The notes beneath the pieces were generated by a model. It was not told the DNA's origin. It searched no databases and saw nothing but the letters and a program-made list of their open reading frames with translations. Both the position numbers and the translations under genes were made by a program. 64,000 nucleotides of DNA from Aplysia californica (taxonomy: Eukaryota; Mollusca; Gastropoda; Aplysiida; Aplysiidae). This document shows, piece by piece, positions 25,248 through 32,967 of the stretch. The stretch lies in assembly GCF_000002075.1 (NCBI RefSeq), contig NW_004798342.1:47751-111750 (forward strand), given 5' to 3'. Position 1 is the first letter of the stretch. Every line of letters starts with the position of its first letter.

Positions 25248-25757
25248 GTCTCTCTCTCTCTCTCTCTCTCCTCTTACTTTTTACACATTGTTAACGAGCC
25301 TTTGTCCCTGCTATAACCGGTTGGGCTCCGATGAGGCCCTATTATTGCCGATAACTTTTAATAGAGACAAAGAGTACGAAAAATCGGGGATTTAAAAAAT
25401 CCCTGTTATTACCGGGCCTGTTATATGGTTTCCACTGTATAACCCAGAGGAAACAACATCTGACTGGTTGAATCTGTGAATTGAAGTTGCAACTTAAAAG
25501 AATTTTGAGTCTTGTATGTTATACCTCTAGATGTAATATTTAGACAGTCCACGGGAGGCTTTCAATAACTTTTGTCCCTCCATTCTTGTCTGTTCCAGCG
25601 TCTGGAGTACAGAAAACGGCTGGAGACTGCGGGGGAAAAGTTGTACAAGTATGCTTTTCCTGACGCAGATTCTGAAAAAGATCAGCCAGTGATGGCAGAG
25701 GCAGTCAAAGTTACGGTTGAGGAACCTGCAGCTTCAGAAAATGCGTCTTCAAATTGA
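6158..25757 (+). CDS. ADPRH: ADP-ribosylarginine hydrolase (ARH1), copy 1, 11 exons
   Basis: Removes ADP-ribose from arginine side chains, reversing mono-ADP-ribosylation; the family is cytosolic and Mg-dependent. The exons are 6158-6308, 7866-7919, 9478-9579, 10979-11054, 12637-12693, 14090-14211, 18367-18472, 19942-20115, 22224-22274, 23929-24031 and 25599-25757. All have GT/AG borders and all phases join without a break, giving 384 aa. It aligns with vertebrate ARH1 from the first residues ([16 protein letters not shown]) through [14 protein letters not shown] (D58, D59), [47 protein letters not shown] and [15 protein letters not shown] (D305, D307). The SDDT and GDSDST motifs are the family's metal/ADP-ribose site, so it is predicted active. 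The start is the first ATG of the conserved N-terminus. The C-terminal tail (about 30 residues, acidic and Ala/Val-rich) exceeds the usual length. The gene faces a second copy at 37779-53869. Confidence 0.95.
6845..7010 (+). repeat. SINE family B copy in ADPRH copy 1 intron 1
   Basis: GGTTGGTTGATGGGTGCCAA at the start and TCAAGTGCCTTAAAACTCTTAC near 6950-6972 match the family B consensus inferred from 11341-11520 and 33717-33880. The copy is diverged. Confidence 0.5.
7011..7865. other. Rest of intron 1, no feature recognised
   Basis: AT-rich intron sequence with short CA-rich patches near 7325-7385. No coding or repeat signal can be bounded. Confidence 0.35.
7970..8122 (+). repeat. SINE-like family C copy
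   Basis: It shares GCCACTGGTAGGTCC at the left and a terminal GTGTTGATATGCTTCTCTTT then ACTCAAACGAA with copies at 16690-16838, 17345-17475, 17622-17775 and 34868-35002. The unit is about 150 bp with an A-rich 3' end. It lies in intron 2 of ADPRH copy 1. Confidence 0.5.
8270..8465 (+). repeat. SINE-like family D copy (partial)
   Basis: The body segment GTCTGCTGGGAGCTGTATCC...TTGGCCCTGACAGGAAG matches 12140-12240 on the + strand and 19490-19600 on the - strand. No clear tRNA-like head is seen in this copy. Confidence 0.4.
8628..9066 (+). repeat. SINE family A, diverged copy
   Basis: The head reads CTCTCATGGTCTAGAGG with a degraded box B (GGATTGAAACC). The body reads GTGTGCAAGTTGTGG...GCAAAATTCAAAATG and matches the two full copies at 1347-1876 and 57857-58384. 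The shared 3' tail is missing; a pogo-like fragment starts 20 bp further on. Confidence 0.6.
9086..9442 (+). mobile_element. Pogo-like MITE, left-end fragment
   Basis: After a TA at 9084-9085 the sequence CAGCAGTCTCCACCTAAGAT and the next 350 bp follow the left part of the complete element at 51786-52732. The right half is missing. The fragment stops about 35 bp before the acceptor of exon 3 of ADPRH copy 1, so it may contribute to the branch-point region. Confidence 0.65.
9606..10860 (+). repeat. Pyrimidine-rich tract with a 32-39 bp minisatellite
   Basis: The core (about 9890-10490) is a tandem array of roughly 16 units built on TTTGTACTTGTTCTTATTC followed by a variable number of TCC triplets; spacing between GTACTTG motifs is 32-39 bp. 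The whole 1.2-kb tract is almost pure pyrimidine on the + strand and fills most of intron 3 of ADPRH copy 1. Long open frames in all three + strand phases (Ser/Leu/Phe/Tyr/Cys) result from the repeat having few stop triplets. They are not genes. Confidence 0.85.
11341..11520 (+). repeat. SINE family B, nearly full copy
   Basis: Runs from GGTGGTGATGTGGTTGGCGG through CTATCAAACATCTATCGTCC to GTTGCAAGTGCAGTAAAACT and an A-rich end. This is the best reference copy of the family in the window. It lies in intron 4 of ADPRH copy 1. Confidence 0.6.
11767..11817 (+). repeat. (CT)n microsatellite
   Basis: About 50 bp of pure CT repeat preceded by CTGT/CCCT repeats from 11722, inside intron 4 of ADPRH copy 1. 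Confidence 0.9.
11846..12048 (-). repeat. SINE family A, 3' part only
   Basis: It matches the body and tail of the full family A copies (tail GTAAGTGTTTTACAGCGCTC, body ending at TTTTTCGCCCTTCTCC). The tRNA-like head is absent, as in a 5'-truncated insertion. Confidence 0.6.
12049..12262 (+). repeat. SINE-like family D copy with tRNA-like head
   Basis: The head reads GTCTGTGGTGCAGTGATTAA and a weak box B-like GCTTGATTCTTGAG. The body CTGCTGGGGTGTTGTATCCC then GGCTTGGTTGAGGCAGC is shared with 8365-8460 and, inverted, with 22620-22700. Confidence 0.45.
12275..12420 (+). repeat. (CT)n microsatellite
   Basis: About 140 bp of CT repeat with CTTT interruptions in intron 4 of ADPRH copy 1. The Ser/Leu-rich open frames here arise from the repeat. 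Confidence 0.9.
12694..14089 (+). other. Intron 5 of ADPRH copy 1
   Basis: A 115-codon open frame (12781-13128) exists here but has no recognisable domain. Part of it (near 12780) resembles 44543-44590, so it is probably an old repeat. A short AAT-rich microsatellite lies at 12698-12740. Nothing else is recognised. Confidence 0.35.
14262..14625 (+). repeat. Dispersed repeat R1, copy 1
   Basis: It shares several blocks in the same order with 21380-21571 plus 22053-22195: TTGGTTCTGAAGTTATAGTC, GAAACAGCTAAGTGTGACAA, TTTTGTCACATTGCTAC and CTGTTTTCCCAAATCTGA. It has no coding signal. It lies in intron 6 of ADPRH copy 1, and its partner is in intron 8 of the same gene. Confidence 0.6.
14819..15822 (-). 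mobile_element. Mariner transposon, defective
   Basis: Terminal inverted repeats of 28 bp (GAGGTCTGTCTCAGAGTAAA at the left; same at the right with A for G at one site) are flanked by TA at 14817-14818 and 15823-15824. The length is 1004 bp against about 1.3 kb for intact mariners. Transposase remnants on the - strand: an N-terminal helix-turn-helix part from an ATG at 15619 ([20 protein letters not shown]) with an in-frame stop at 15521-15523, a first catalytic Asp region ([11 protein letters not shown]), and a C-terminal frame 15310-14906 with HDDN and [13 protein letters not shown]. The third catalytic Asp expected after AP(C/S) is Ser here. It is therefore inactive. Confidence 0.9.
14906..15310 (-). 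pseudogene. Mariner transposase C-terminal fragment
   Basis: This 134-codon frame covers the second and third catalytic regions of a mariner DDE transposase and the conserved C-terminal part ([24 protein letters not shown]). The residue in the third catalytic position is Ser instead of Asp. With the N-terminal part out of phase and an internal deletion between the two parts, no functional protein is possible. Confidence 0.85.
16690..16838 (+). repeat. SINE-like family C copy
   Basis: GGAGGGCACCACTGGTAGGT at the left and GTGTTGATGTGCTTCTCTTT then ACTCAAACAAACAAAC at the right. This is the cleanest + strand copy of the family. It sits in intron 6 of ADPRH copy 1. Confidence 0.55.
16847..16945 (+). 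mobile_element. Possible pogo-like MITE end
   Basis: CAGTCAAACACGGGTAACTC preceded by TA resembles the CAGT-starting ends of Tigger/pogo elements elsewhere in the window. The opposite end was not found. Confidence 0.25.
17345..17475 (+). repeat. SINE-like family C copy (diverged)
   Basis: Shares TTGTTTCTGTCTTATCTTTC and the terminal GTGCTTCTCGTGACTCAAAC block with family C copies. Confidence 0.4.
17622..17775 (+). repeat. SINE-like family C copy (diverged)
   Basis: Shares GGCCACTGGTTATATCCTAC and a terminal TTGCTTCTCTTCACGCAAAC block with the other family C copies. The MITE at 17822 lies just downstream. Confidence 0.4.
17822..18000. mobile_element. CTGTCCC-ended MITE, copy 1 (179 bp)
   Basis: The ends are CTGTCCC and CGGGGACAG. 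The element is flanked by a perfect 6-bp direct repeat TCTTGG (17816-17821 and 18001-18006). The interior is about 90% the same as the copy at 32286-32467, including GATTATTTTCCTTTATCATT and CACATTTTTGGGCTC. It is non-coding and lies in intron 6 of ADPRH copy 1. Confidence 0.85.
18152..18192. other. Perfect 12-bp inverted repeat (hairpin)
   Basis: CCCTTCTTCACT at 18152-18163 pairs exactly with AGTGAAGAAGGG at 18181-18192 across a 17-nt loop. It lies in intron 6, about 175 bp upstream of exon 7 of ADPRH copy 1. Its function is unknown. Confidence 0.6.
18473..19485 (+). other. Intron 7 of ADPRH copy 1, left part
   Basis: A piggyBac-like left end may be present near 18495 (TTAA followed by CCCTCATCCTGCG), but no matching right end was found. 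Otherwise nothing is recognised. The GC content is locally raised at 18520-18660. Confidence 0.3.
19490..19705 (-). repeat. SINE-like family D copy with tRNA-like head
   Basis: On the - strand the head near 19705-19640 reads GTCTGTGCTGTGGTGATTAG then a box B-like CTTCGATTCCCATG. The body TTGGCCCTGACAGGAATG matches 8400-8420 on the + strand. A run of A/T lies between head and body. Confidence 0.5.
19725..19895 (-). repeat. SINE-like family D copy, second and adjacent
   Basis: The head on the - strand reads GACCAGCACCTGTGGTGTAA with a box B-like GAGTTCAGTTCC. The body has a TATCGACTATCTCC block comparable to 63205-63215. It ends about 45 bp upstream of exon 8 of ADPRH copy 1. Confidence 0.4.
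20285..20896. mobile_element. Candidate GC-rich inverted-repeat element
   Basis: The left end AGCGTAAACACGGCCTCGCG pairs imperfectly with the right end (reverse complement AGCGTTGACACGGCGGCGGC). Both ends are unusually GC/CpG-rich for this region, and the interior carries several AATACCG motifs. No target duplication was confirmed. It sits in intron 8 of ADPRH copy 1. Confidence 0.35.
21380..22195 (+). repeat. Dispersed repeat R1, copy 2, interrupted
   Basis: Blocks at 21380-21571 and 22053-22195 match 14290-14580 in the same order and are split by the 481-bp hAT-like element. The right edge lies about 30 bp from the acceptor of exon 9 of ADPRH copy 1. Confidence 0.6.
21572..22052. mobile_element. 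hAT-like non-autonomous element (481 bp)
   Basis: The ends TAGTGTTGGGTC and (reverse complement) TGGTGTTGGGGTG form short inverted repeats. The flanks CCAATCTC (21564-21571) and CCAATATT (22053-22060) are both one or two changes from CCAATATC, the uninterrupted sequence in the R1 copy at 14262-14625. This fits an old 8-bp target duplication typical of hAT elements. No transposase is seen. Confidence 0.65.
22275..23928 (+). other. Intron 9 of ADPRH copy 1
   Basis: A - strand family D SINE fragment (about 22615-22745, GGATACAGCTTCCACAAGCA) and a weak + strand one (about 23520-23620, GGGTGTTGTATCCC) are present. There is a T/GTTT-rich tract at 23150-23310. No gene is seen. Confidence 0.4.
24235..24325 (+). 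mobile_element. LINE 3'-end fragment
   Basis: AGGGAAAGGTGGGACATGCT, GGCCTATACC and GAGAAAGGCAATGATGATGG match the end of the LINE tail at 56745-56815. Only about 90 bp remain. Confidence 0.5.
24577..25437 (-). mobile_element. Tigger/pogo-like element, copy 1 (HTH only)
   Basis: The ends TAGTGGAAACCTGATATAAC and (reverse complement) CAGTGGAAACCATATAACAG form inverted repeats with TA at the right (25438-25439). On the - strand, around 25030-24715, there is a CENP-B/pogo N-terminal DNA-binding segment, better preserved in the sister copy at 36704-37704. The catalytic DDE region is absent, and a (CT)n tract fills 25191-25270. At 861 bp it is non-autonomous. It lies in the last intron of ADPRH copy 1. 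Confidence 0.75.
25191..25270 (+). repeat. (CT)n microsatellite
   Basis: About 80 bp of CT with two CTGT interruptions, inside the Tigger/pogo-like element. The sister element at 37500-37520 has only a few CT units, so the array expanded in this copy. Confidence 0.9.
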
Positions 25758-25882
25758 AATGATGCCCACATTGTTCAAGATTGTCTAAACAGAACCTCAA
25801 GCACTTAGTGATGAAGGGCCTTGTTGATTGGTGTTTTTTTTGTGGGTTGAACATCGTTTGTTTTCGTGGATTACATTCGTTC

Positions 25883-25888
25883 AATAAA
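25883..25888 (+). promoter_or_regulatory. Polyadenylation signal of ADPRH copy 1
   Basis: AATAAA lies 126 bp downstream of the stop codon, preceded by a T-rich stretch. It is the first canonical signal after the CDS and the likely 3' end signal. Confidence 0.7.
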
Positions 25889-25889
25889 T

Positions 25890-26100
25890 AGGTAGACAAA
25901 ACATAGTGTTATTCTTCTTCAACAGGAAACAGGAAGTGCGTTTATAGTTGTAAAAAAAGGGGGATCATCCTGATCCAGCGTTCATGACATCAGAACATGT
26001 AATTCGCATTACAATATCTAATATAATAATAATAATGATATATGGATATGAGAGCAGATAAATATATAAAACCGGGTATACCTCTTTAAGGTGATTTTAT
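25890..26100. other. Start of the 12-kb intergenic region, no gene
   Basis: AT-rich sequence with an AAT-rich patch at 26018-26035. No other feature is recognised. Confidence 0.35.
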
Positions 26101-26107
26101 CTATTAA

Positions 26108-26231
26108 CACTTTGCCATCACAAGGCTCATATAGCAAAAACTCTTGCCATCAAAAGCAAGGGCACTTTGGGGAAAATTTTTAAAAACTGGGTGGTAAACA
26201 TCGCCGATCGGCGAGATGAGGCCGCAAAGTG
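26108..26231. mobile_element. Candidate piggyBac-type MITE
   Basis: Short inverted ends CACTTTGC and GCAAAGTG are directly flanked by TTAA on both sides (26104-26107 and 26232-26235). TTAA is the piggyBac target sequence. The element is about 124 bp with no coding capacity. Confidence 0.55.
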
Positions 26232-26235
26232 TTAA

Positions 26236-26990
26236 TACCCACTCTTAAACTCAGCTTACTAACTTTGCTGAATGAAATGATAGTCATAGTCAAAAGTAAC
26301 GAAGGGGAAATAACCCAAATTTTAACATTAGAGAAAAGATGTACTGTTTTCCAAAAACTTGGAGAGTTGTGAACAGCCTCAAGGGCATGCAGATGGTCAT
26401 GTAGAATGCATGTCCGTCACTCACTACTCCTAGTTTCCACATGTACATTACATAATAGCCTACATACACACAGACAGCATTACTTATGATCATGAACTGA
26501 TTACACTTAAAAAATTCAATGCAGTCCACATGATTGCTGTGTTGTGGTTGGCACTGCTGTATTATTACTGTACTATACACAGGCCCTGTCTTGTCTTGCA
26601 CGATTATTCTGAACAAGAAAATACACATGTATGTATTCTATATGCATTAAATCAGTTTATGAAGGTAACTGGAAATATCATGAAGAAAATACAAAAGAAG
26701 ATACTTAAAAGATACGTATCTGAATTGTGCAAAGCATAACTTATGAACCCCTGATTGACAACAGGAGGTAACAAATAATCAAATACATGTATCATAATAT
26801 GTCAGAAAATTAAAATCATTTAACAGTTCACACTACACAGTAAATGAGAATTTATTTTCCCATTAAGAGAGCAATAAACTTATCATTTTTTAATCTGTTT
26901 ATGGCTTTGTAAACACATCAGCAATGTTTTCTTATGATTGAACGTAAATCAGTTGCAACTTGTCATTATTTATTTCATTTCTGATAAAAT
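26236..26990. other. Intergenic, no gene recognised
   Basis: It has short open frames on both strands without any recognisable domain, composition change or repeat match. Confidence 0.35.
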
Positions 26991-26999
26991 GAAATTTTA

Positions 27000-29300
27000 T
27001 ATCAATGTGCTTTGACCTTTTGTGATGGACTGGGTTTTTAGCCTGAGCTATAGCTCCCCGATTGTCACAGTGCAAAATGAATCGGTGGACATTAAGTCAA
27101 CCATGTCGTTCAACAAAGCTTTCATAAATCAACCTTCCTGCGTGGCAGCAGACAAGGCCATGTATTCCACCTCACATGTTGATAGCGCCACTGTGGGCTG
27201 CTTCTTAGATTTCCTTCAAATCAAGGGACCACCTTCACAAAGTTAGAATCCATGTCCAGTTATGCTTTTGCGGTCATCAGAGCTGCGCCAGTCAGCATCA
27301 CAAAAGCCTACAAGGTCAAGCGGTTTGTCTGTTTTCCTGAAGAGAAGTTTTTTTATCAACTACCTTTAAGGTATCTCAACACATGCTTAGCCATATCATA
27401 TGGTATGTATCAGGTTTTGCCATAAATTGTGACAACTTTGTTACAATGTAAGAGAGATCAGGTCTGATAGCAGTCATTATGTATATCATTTATCAAGCCA
27501 CCAACTATTTCTCTGTACCTTCTTGCGTCTTTATCAGAACAATTTTCATTGTCCGCCAGGATCTCTCTGCTGTCCCATTTTGATGAGGACTATGAAGAGA
27601 AGACCTGTGATGCTTTATCTTATTTTTTATCAAAAGAGATTCAAATTAATTCTTCCTCCTCCTTCCTCCTCCTTTTTCCTCCTTCCTCCTTCTTCCTCCT
27701 CCTTCCTCTTCTTCTTCTTCTTCTTCTTCTTCTTCCTCTTCCTCCTCCTCCTCCTCCTCCCCCTCCCCCTCCCCCTCCTCCTCCTCCTCCTTCTTCTTCT
27801 GATGATGATGATTGAGGTGAATTCTCCCCCACCATACCTTCTAACACATTTAACATCACCAAAAGGGCTCATTTCTGCCAAGAATTTCTGAAATGCATGT
27901 CATTGGTATCAGATTTCTTCTGTAAAAAATAAACATTGGATAAACCAGAAAAGTTATCAACACAACAAAGTGCTTTTGAAATTGTCCTTAGCAGTCAGGT
28001 ATGCACTCGACAGAATTCCTGAATCTTTGGAAAACTCAATTTTCATGTCAGATCTTTTTCCAATTGGTCCAGCTAAGTCAACATGAACCTTTTCAAGAAT
28101 TGCCTTGGCATGAGTGTCAGGTTGTCGATTTCTTGTCTGAGTCATTTTACCTAAAAGGCACTCATCACAATTGTCATTTTCACCAGTTACTACTGGATCT
28201 TTGATTGTCATGCCATTAAAACACTTTTTGAGAGAAATAATATCCTGCTTGTTACAATGTCCAAGAATATTGTGCCACTCATCCAATGAGCATACAGCAT
28301 TTTGGTGGTGAAGTGAATTCAAGTAGTACAGACTTTCTTTCTTTTTTTATTTCAAAGCTATAATTTCCGCTCGACAGAATTCCTGAATCCTTGGAAAACT
28401 CAATTTTTGTGTCAGAGCTTTTTTCCAACAGCGGATGGAACAGAAAATATATTATATCCTGTGAAAAAGTAGGAACGTACAGTGCATTTTTCAGGATAAC
28501 TTTGTGAACGATACCCTGGGTGTCACGGAGTGAAATCACAGCATCACCTTGTCCCTATGCCATGTCTGTCAATCTCCTTCCATCTGCTATTGATATTCAA
28601 TGACGTGATTTGCAGGTGTAAAAATGATTAGTTGAATGTGACGAATTTGTTTTTGTCATTGACAATGTGAAATGAGGCACCACTGTCGACAAGAAGGGTA
28701 TCGGCGACATGAACTTCATTGTTTTTGGTGTTGCTCCCAACGAAGAATGTAAAGTCACTTGACTCACTTGTGCTGGAGTTTACGTATTTGCAGAAGACGG
28801 CTTAAGTTTCCTGCAGTATTTGGTATCATGATTCTTAACTTTGCAGTGGTCACACCATCTTTTTCAATTGGGGCAGAACTGAGTGTCATGCGTTTTTGAT
28901 TTACACTCATTGCACCACCTCGACTGTGCAGGTCTGGTTTCGTGATCCCTTGCCGCTGCCTATTGGGTGGCTGTTAATGTCATCTCTGAGCATTTGTTCT
29001 GGAATGAATATTCAAAACAGAGCATTCACTGCTGTCAGTAACTTCATCTTCTTGATTTCTAAGGCTTTCTTTGAATTCAGCAAACGTCTGAGCCTTCTCA
29101 CGCTGAGTTGTTACAGTAATGAAAAGCTGGTAACGCACTGGCAGTCCTTTCAAGACCATGGCGATTAGAAGTGAATCACTGACAATCTCACCAGCTTGTT
29201 TCAAGGACATCGTGATGATTTTTTTGTGATTAGCGATCAGAGATACTGATAACGGGTCGATAGCCCTGTCCCTTACACCCGCAAACATCGTACATAACAA
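27000..29300 (-). mobile_element. Broken Copia-type LTR retrotransposon fossil
   Basis: Read on the - strand the parts occur in Copia order: a gag-like region (about 29300-28980), a zinc-knuckle/protease region (about 28900-28400, with ALYVPTFSQD), a GAG-pre-integrase and start of integrase (about 28320-27960, with EWHNILGHCN) and, after a simple-repeat stretch, an RNase H end (about 27250-27000). Large parts are missing and there are many breaks. No terminal repeats were found. It is an old, dead copy. Confidence 0.75.
27651..27812 (+). repeat. (TCC)n/(TTC)n tract
   Basis: About 160 bp of TCC, TTC and CTCC triplets within the Copia-type fossil. The Pro/Ser/Leu and Arg/Gly/Lys open frames on the two strands are caused by the repeat. 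Confidence 0.9.
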
Positions 29301-30436
29301 GGTAGTTCACTCCTCTCTTTGAGCCAATTAAAAAAGTGTCCTCAAAGTTGGGTGGTGCCCTCTTAAAAAAAGTGCGAACTCTTCGAACAGAGTTACCCTA
29401 CTTGTGTGAAAAACAATAAAATCTAAACTAAAAAACTGCTGTTCCTATTCTTCCTCGGAAGAAACGAAAGAGAGCTTTAAAACAAAGACTACAGCGCCAT
29501 CTAAACCAATGTGAGGACACTTTTTTGGCCGAGTGAACTATCTTGTTATGAACGATCTTTGATACCCGACAACAGACCCGAGGGGAGTGAATATCCTGAA
29601 TCATTGGTTGGCTAGTCAAGCGTTTTCATTGGTCAGAAAGCAGGGGTTTTCATTGGACTAGAAATTTCGTCTTCACTTTCAATTTCAAGTTGCTGATTAC
29701 CACCAACTCGGTGTTGCTTTATACATGGTTTTTACTAAAATTATGGTGTTATAATGAGTAATGGCATATAAGGAAAAAAATTGGGACCTGGGCACCATGT
29801 CGCTATACAGAGAATTTCGTGATATATATAGTATGGCCAACGAGATTAATTCTGGTAGAGAAGAGTTTACTTCATTTTGAACATTTAAAAACTTCATTTC
29901 TACTTTTTTGGTGAATATTATGCTCAACTTGTGGGCTTCTCTCTTGGTTGTAGCATAGAGTAGAGAAAATATGGGTGTGATTAGCGGTGTTCTTCAGTTC
30001 TGAGATTTTGTGATGTGATGGTATGATGTTCTGAGAATGTGTCATAATTGTTGCTGATGATATTGGATATAAATATAATGTATTGGGAATGACTTTTGTT
30101 CAGAGGTTGATTTGATCCCAGTGTGGGGAAGATGCTTCTATATTATCTCAGTGTTACTGCAAGAATGTTCTGTCACAACCTCAAGGGGTAAACCTCCCCC
30201 CCCCCCTCCCCCTCTTTCCCTCTTTTCCCCCTGGCAGGCAGGGCTGAAGCAGCATGCCTCTTAATTAAATTATATTATCTAAATTACATGAATTGTGGAT
30301 GTAATAAAAATACGACAATAATGAGCTCAAATGGAACTGCGATAATACACTGTGTGTGAAGGCCTTAACAAACATCTGTTTTGTATTCTTGTTTCATGCA
30401 TAGCTTTTAGAGGAAAGGGGGTTGGGGAGGGCGGGA
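29301..30436. other. Intergenic, no gene recognised
   Basis: A segment near 29846-29950 (GGTAGAGAAGAGTTTACTTC...GGCTTCTCTCTTGGTTGTAG) resembles 12855-12950 in intron 5 of ADPRH copy 1, so an old dispersed repeat is likely. A poly-C/T patch lies at 30196-30235. Confidence 0.35.
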
Positions 30437-31279
30437 GCAGCTTTTTCTATCCCTCCCCTCCCCTAAGTATTCATTTACACCCTAAGATATTTTCTGTTGA
30501 TGAGACAACATGGTGGTTTACAGCCATGGTCTAGAAGATCATACTACATTTTTTATCCCTCTTTTACTTGTCTGTTATTGTGGTTCTACCTCACACTCTT
30601 CTACTGTTTGTGGTGGTGATATGGTTCTCTTAAAGCAGAAATTTTACTTTTCAGAGAGAATTAAGTTGTGTAAACAAGTTTCATTTCAACTATACATGTA
30701 TGTAATAACTAATTGGTTCACATTCATTAATCAGTTTTGTTTATGATTTATGATCAATTGTTATACTTTTTGTGTTTGTGGTAAACATTAGTCTTACAGA
30801 AGTATGCTTGTTTTTGCAAAAATATCTATTTTTAAATAGATGTATAAAGCTGTAATTGCAGCTTTTTCTATCTCTCCTCTCCCGTAAGTATTCATTTACA
30901 CCCTAAGATATTTTCTGTTGATGAGACAACATGGTGGTTTACAGTCATGGTCTAGAAGATCATACTACATTTTTTATCCCTCTTTTACTTGTCTGTTATT
31001 GTGGTTCTACCTCACACTCTTCTACTGTTTGTTGTGGTGATATGGTTCTCTTAAAGCAGAATTTTACTTTTCAGAGAGAATTAAGTTGTGTAAACAAGTT
31101 TCATTTCAACTATACATGTATGTAATAACTAATTGGTTCACATTAATCAGTTTTGTTTATGATTTATGATCAATTGTCATACATTTTGTGTTTGTGGTAA
31201 ACATTACACTTACAGACAGAAGTGCTTGTTTTTGCCAAAATATGATCTATTTTAAAATATATATAAAAAGCTGTAATTG
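30437..31279. repeat. 421-bp tandem duplication (two units)
   Basis: Unit 1 is 30437-30857 and unit 2 is 30858-31279. They are nearly identical and in direct orientation; matching landmarks (GCAGCTTTTTCTAT, AAGCTGTAATTG) are offset by exactly 421. A 60-70 codon open frame is repeated in both units with no recognisable domain, so it is probably not coding. Confidence 0.85.
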
Positions 31280-31842
31280 TTTTGTAATTATGCAATTGAC
31301 TTCTGCTGTAGGGTGATTACTTTATAACCTGTAGCTCATGCAAAAGCTATGTCTTTTGATGATAAAGTACGCACATGAAGTATATCATTCATGTCACATC
31401 TATTAAATGTCACAAATTTGTCATTTGCAATTTTATGTAGTCTGTTTTGATGACTTTGCAGAACTCGAAATAATATGAAAACAGCAGACAGATTTCCCGC
31501 TATCATTATCATTGAGGTGACAGAATTCAGATGCTGTTTTTAGCTAAGGGGAAGAGTATTTTATCTTTTTAGCAGCAAGAGACAATGTGTGCACAAAACG
31601 ACAACTGTCTCTCTTGAGACAAGTCAAAGTAATTTTACACCAATCATGCAAATATATCTACAGTTCTGAAGCAGCCTTTCACTTTTTGTTATAATATTGA
31701 CAATGATCCTCTGCGCCTTAATTTCTGAAAAGAAATTTTTGTCAGTTTTCACAACTTTTCCACCAATGTTATTTTTAATTAAAACATTTAGTCTCATTCA
31801 GTCAGGTTTGGGGTTACTTTTATTAGAAAGGTTGAACAGATA
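31280..31842. other. Intergenic, no gene recognised
   Basis: AT-rich sequence. No feature could be bounded. Confidence 0.35.
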
Positions 31843-32967
31843 CACTAAAACTCTGATTTACCGAACTCCTCAGACCTGACCTTTAGTTTCTTTGAATCAG
31901 AGTGTTCATTATTACAAACATAAGGTTTTTGTGTAGATAATTACAGGCACAGAGAAAGAAATGTTTAATGTATTCGACTTTCTCTATCAAAAGTAGTTTG
32001 GTTTCAAACGAGAGGCATTTTCGTTTCTTTGATGCCGTACCAAAGAAATGCTGGAAAATTCCTGGACAATATACCCAACTTAACCGAGCACACACTGTGC
32101 AAAAGGGCCGATTCATTCAAATGTACACCTGTGCCATCTGTCATCTATGAGGTATTATTTGTCAAAACTGTCAAAAAAGTTATGTTGTTGTGTAGAGCCT
32201 GACACAGTCATGGCAATGTTTGATTCCACAGTCCAGCACACAATTCATTACGTAGATCTATGTCAAGACAAGCTCATCATTTTAACTGTCCCCGAAGTTT
32301 TATGCACCCTGCATAATTTAGCAAAGTTTGATCATTTTTTTTCATAATTCCTGATTATTTTCCTTTATCATTCTTTGTTAAAATTAACAGAATCACAGAA
32401 TTTCACATTTTTGGGCTCGGTTTGCATAATTTCAGAATTTTTTTTTGGCCTAAAACCGCGGGGACAGTTTTAATATTGATCAGCAGCCGGGGAAAAATAA
32501 GTAATAACTGATATGTTTGTATCTCCACTGACGTTCCATGACCGGACCACTTGTGCCCCCTTCCACCAGACACATGTACACACAGTTATATGTCACATGA
32601 CACACGATGAGACATGTGTGAGTGCTAACAACATGTGTGTTGATGAGAAAGAAGGCTGCTGATGGGTTGCATAAGACATAAACAATAGGCTAAGCGAGTA
32701 ATGGTTCACGATGCACGTGCCATAGATCATGGATGGTTTCCAGGAACAATTAACGTTTGTTGTGGGAGAAAAAAGAGAGAAGCCACATCAGCGGGGCCTG
32801 TTCATCCACAAGCGACTTTGTTGAATACGAGCCTGCTGATTGATCATGTGTTCGATGAATCTGAGTGATTTTTTAAATTGATTTTTGTAAATAAAAAACA
32901 GGGATCCAACTCCTTTCGCTGAATCTTGAGTTTCGTTGAATCTGAGTTTGTTGTATCTGAGTTCCAC
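31843..32967 (-). mobile_element. Pogo-like element (GAATCTGAGTTTC type), copy 1
   Basis: The ends CACTAAAACTCTGATTTACC and (reverse complement) AGTGGAACTCAGATACAAC are related inverted repeats. On the - strand near 32050-31970 lies KKRKCLSFETKLLLIEKVE, the start of a CENP-B/pogo helix-turn-helix. The rest of a transposase is missing. A second copy in the opposite orientation is at 50352-51157. The MITE at 32286-32467 is inserted in this element. Confidence 0.7.
32286..32467. mobile_element. CTGTCCC-ended MITE, copy 2 (182 bp), nested
   Basis: Ends CTGTCCCCG and CGGGGACAG, flanked by a perfect 6-bp direct repeat TTTTAA (32280-32285 and 32468-32473). It is the sister of 17822-18000 and is inserted inside the pogo-like element 31843-32967, so it is the younger of the two insertions. 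Confidence 0.85.

Noticed and set aside
30510-31125. Repeated 60-78 codon frame as a duplicated small gene
   Set aside because: The frame is duplicated only because the DNA is; it has no domain, and codon use is not distinguishable from the flanks.
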